This document shows, piece after piece, positions 4,814-6,089 of a DNA stretch of 6,089 bases (positions within the stretch are counted from its first letter, which is position 1; each line of letters opens with the position of its first letter). This stretch comes from Thermodesulfobacteriota bacterium (GTDB lineage Bacteria > Desulfobacterota > Desulfomonilia > Desulfomonilales > Desulfomonilaceae): NCBI GenBank assembly GCA_030837305.1, contig JAUPKT010000137.1, forward strand, positions 1 through 6,089, in the 5' to 3' direction. Under the pieces are notes generated by a model. The model worked only from the letters and a program-made list of their open reading frames with translations. It did no database searches and was not told the origin of the DNA. Position numbers and translations under genes: made by a program.

Positions 4814-6014
4814 GAAGACTTCGGGCTTGGCGGCTGTTGTCGGATGTTCGGTGGCCGTTTTCTGGCCGGGAGCATTTATCTTCGGCTTTCCGGGAGTGAT
4901 GGCGTCTCACTGGCAGGAAACCTTCCAGGTCGGGAAAGGGGCTATTGGGAACGTGCTCTTCTTCGTGCTGGTTTCCCTCGGCGTGTTCATGTTTCTCGTG
5001 GGGAGGCTCCAGGAGAAGATAGGGATCCACAACATGATCACCCTCGGCGCATTGCTCTGCGCAATCAATGTGCTCTTGCTTCCTTTCGCCTCGAATATCT
5101 ATGCGGTCTATCTTTGGGCTTTTATCATGGGGACGGCATCGTGCTTTGTGTATATTCCCTCTCTCACTACGGTGCAGCGCTGGTTTCCCGGCCACATGGG
5201 CCTTGTTTCCGGGTTCGTGAATCTAGTTTTTGGGATCTCGGGAGCTTTCATGGCACCGCTCTTCACATACATGTTGACGCATCTCGGCTATGAACCGATG
5301 ACCATGTTGCTGGGATTCTTGTCGTTGATAACCGGTACTATCGCCAGCCGTCTGACAGCACCACCCGCCACGGAAACTATTGCTGATAAGGCCTCCACAA
5401 GCCATAATTCAGGCATGATGGAAGCGAGGTCACTGACGGCTCGTCAGAGCGTCAGCACAAAGAGCTTTTGGTTCCTTTCGGCCACATGGGCCCTTCAGGG
5501 GGCTGCGGGCATCGCCATGGTCACGCTGTCCACATCCTACGGTTTATCCAAGGGTTTCTCTCTGGAGAAAGCAGTGATGGTCCTGACCGCATTCAACTTG
5601 GCCAGTGGCATAAGCCGGTTGGCGTCGGGCTACATCTCCGACATGCACGGGCGAAACATTACCATGAGTATCACATTCTTGGCTGCAGGAGCTTCATACC
5701 TGATCATGGGCATTTCTCATGATCTCGCTCTGATTGCGGTCCTTGCAGGATTCATTGGCTTTTCCTTTGGTACGATGGTCGCCGTATCTGCTCCCCTGGT
5801 GGTGGACTGTTTCGGGATGAAGCATTTTGGTTCTGTATTTGGCCTTGTTTTTGCCTCGTACGGATTTCTTGCCGGTCCTCTCGGCCCTTCGCTGGCAGGC
5901 TATCTGTTGGATAGTACGAACGGCAATTACTCGATTGTCTTTGCGTATCTCGGCGTGTTCTGTTTCGTATCGGCAATGCTCGTCCGGTACGTGGTTCCAC
6001 CCGAGGGAGTGTAA
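4806..6014 (+). CDS. MFS transporter, oxalate/formate antiporter (OFA) type
   Basis: This is a 402-residue inner-membrane carrier with about twelve hydrophobic segments (roughly 8-30, 47-66, 76-94, 99-120, 133-152, 163-182, 219-240, 254-274, 284-303, 307-330, 341-365, 375-396) and a polar central loop at 183-218. MFS motif A is recognisable as GRLQEKIG after helix 2 and SGYISDMHGR after helix 8. VQRWFPGHMGLVSG (123-136) and DCFGMKHFGSVFGLVFASYGF (334-354) are typical of OFA-type carriers, although the usual basic residue of WFPDKRG is replaced (GHMG). R271 in helix 8 appears to match substrate-binding Arg272 of OxlT, while the OxlT Lys355 position is Tyr (Y352). A monocarboxylate is therefore a more likely substrate than oxalate, though this is inference. 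ATG 4806 places helix 1 at the normal distance from the N terminus. It follows the DtxR-type gene in the same direction. No gene follows before the window ends. Confidence 0.88.
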   Translation: MVKKTSGLAAVVGCSVAVFWPGAFIFGFPGVMASHWQETFQVGKGAIGNVLFFVLVSLGVFMFLVGRLQEKIGIHNMITLGALLCAINVLLLPFASNIYAVYLWAFIMGTASCFVYIPSLTTVQRWFPGHMGLVSGFVNLVFGISGAFMAPLFTYMLTHLGYEPMTMLLGFLSLITGTIASRLTAPPATETIADKASTSHNSGMMEARSLTARQSVSTKSFWFLSATWALQGAAGIAMVTLSTSYGLSKGFSLEKAVMVLTAFNLASGISRLASGYISDMHGRNITMSITFLAAGASYLIMGISHDLALIAVLAGFIGFSFGTMVAVSAPLVVDCFGMKHFGSVFGLVFASYGFLAGPLGPSLAGYLLDSTNGNYSIVFAYLGVFCFVSAMLVRYVVPPEGV

Positions 6015-6089
6015 TGGGTCAGTGTGTCGATTCTCCAGTGGCGTTATGAGTCAATTGGGCACCAACCAAGGGGTTTTGAAATCATTGGA
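6015..6089. other. Sequence after the MFS gene
   Basis: These 75 bases contain only an 11-codon frame overlapping the transporter stop, with no ribosome site, and a 4-bp AACC/GGTT stem near 6064-6075 that is too weak to call a terminator. I see nothing else in it. Confidence 0.5.

Noticed and set aside
5189..5492. 14-base exact repeat CGGCCACATGGGCC at 5189-5202 and 5479-5492 in the MFS gene
   Set aside because: The two copies are read in different codon frames and encode unrelated residues. Neither flank extends the match, so it is most likely coincidence.

Overview
The window looks like chromosomal DNA of an anaerobic, propionate-metabolising bacterium. The proteins resemble those of Desulfobacterota (the Syntrophobacter/sulfate-reducer type). 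That assignment is inferred from protein style and gene mix, since no rRNA or other marker gene is present. Base composition looks balanced, and every supported gene reads on the + strand.

Left part (bases 1-1588) is a compact run of four genes. An unrecognised protein with a zinc-metallopeptidase-type HELVH motif comes first, possibly starting upstream of the window. It is followed by a small FmdB-type zinc ribbon protein, methylmalonyl-CoA epimerase, and a free-standing 70-residue biotin carrier with a classic EAMKME site. A stem-loop lies between epimerase and carrier. After a 276-base leader containing two adjacent hairpins comes the catalytic chain of adenosylcobalamin-dependent methylmalonyl-CoA mutase (bases 1865-3526), which has a very strong ribosome binding site and a GTG start.

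Together the epimerase, biotin carrier and mutase form the core of the methylmalonyl-CoA route between propionyl-CoA and succinyl-CoA. The cluster is incomplete here: the biotin-dependent carboxyltransferase, the B12-binding mutase subunit and the MeaB-type mutase chaperone are all absent from the window.

Right part (bases 3527-6089) is a separate transcription unit or units. A 327-base gap holds a nested inverted repeat, a small hairpin and a good sigma70-type promoter. The -35 box of that promoter sits inside the palindrome TCCTTG-A-CAAGGA, a candidate autoregulatory operator. The promoter drives a DtxR/MntR-family metal-responsive repressor with a four-cysteine segment and a C-terminal FeoA-like domain. 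Its metal site appears to mix MntR-type and DtxR-type ligands. A 202-base gap follows, with a perfect 7-bp inverted repeat and a questionable 51-codon ORF. Last is a 12-helix MFS transporter of the oxalate/formate antiporter (OFA) type, probably a carboxylate carrier.

Most worth following up are the HExxH protein of unknown function at the head of the propionate genes, the palindrome over the regulator's promoter, the hybrid metal site, and the incomplete (split) mutase and carboxylase sets. I found no CRISPR array, insertion sequence, tRNA or rRNA, and no clear U-tailed terminator.
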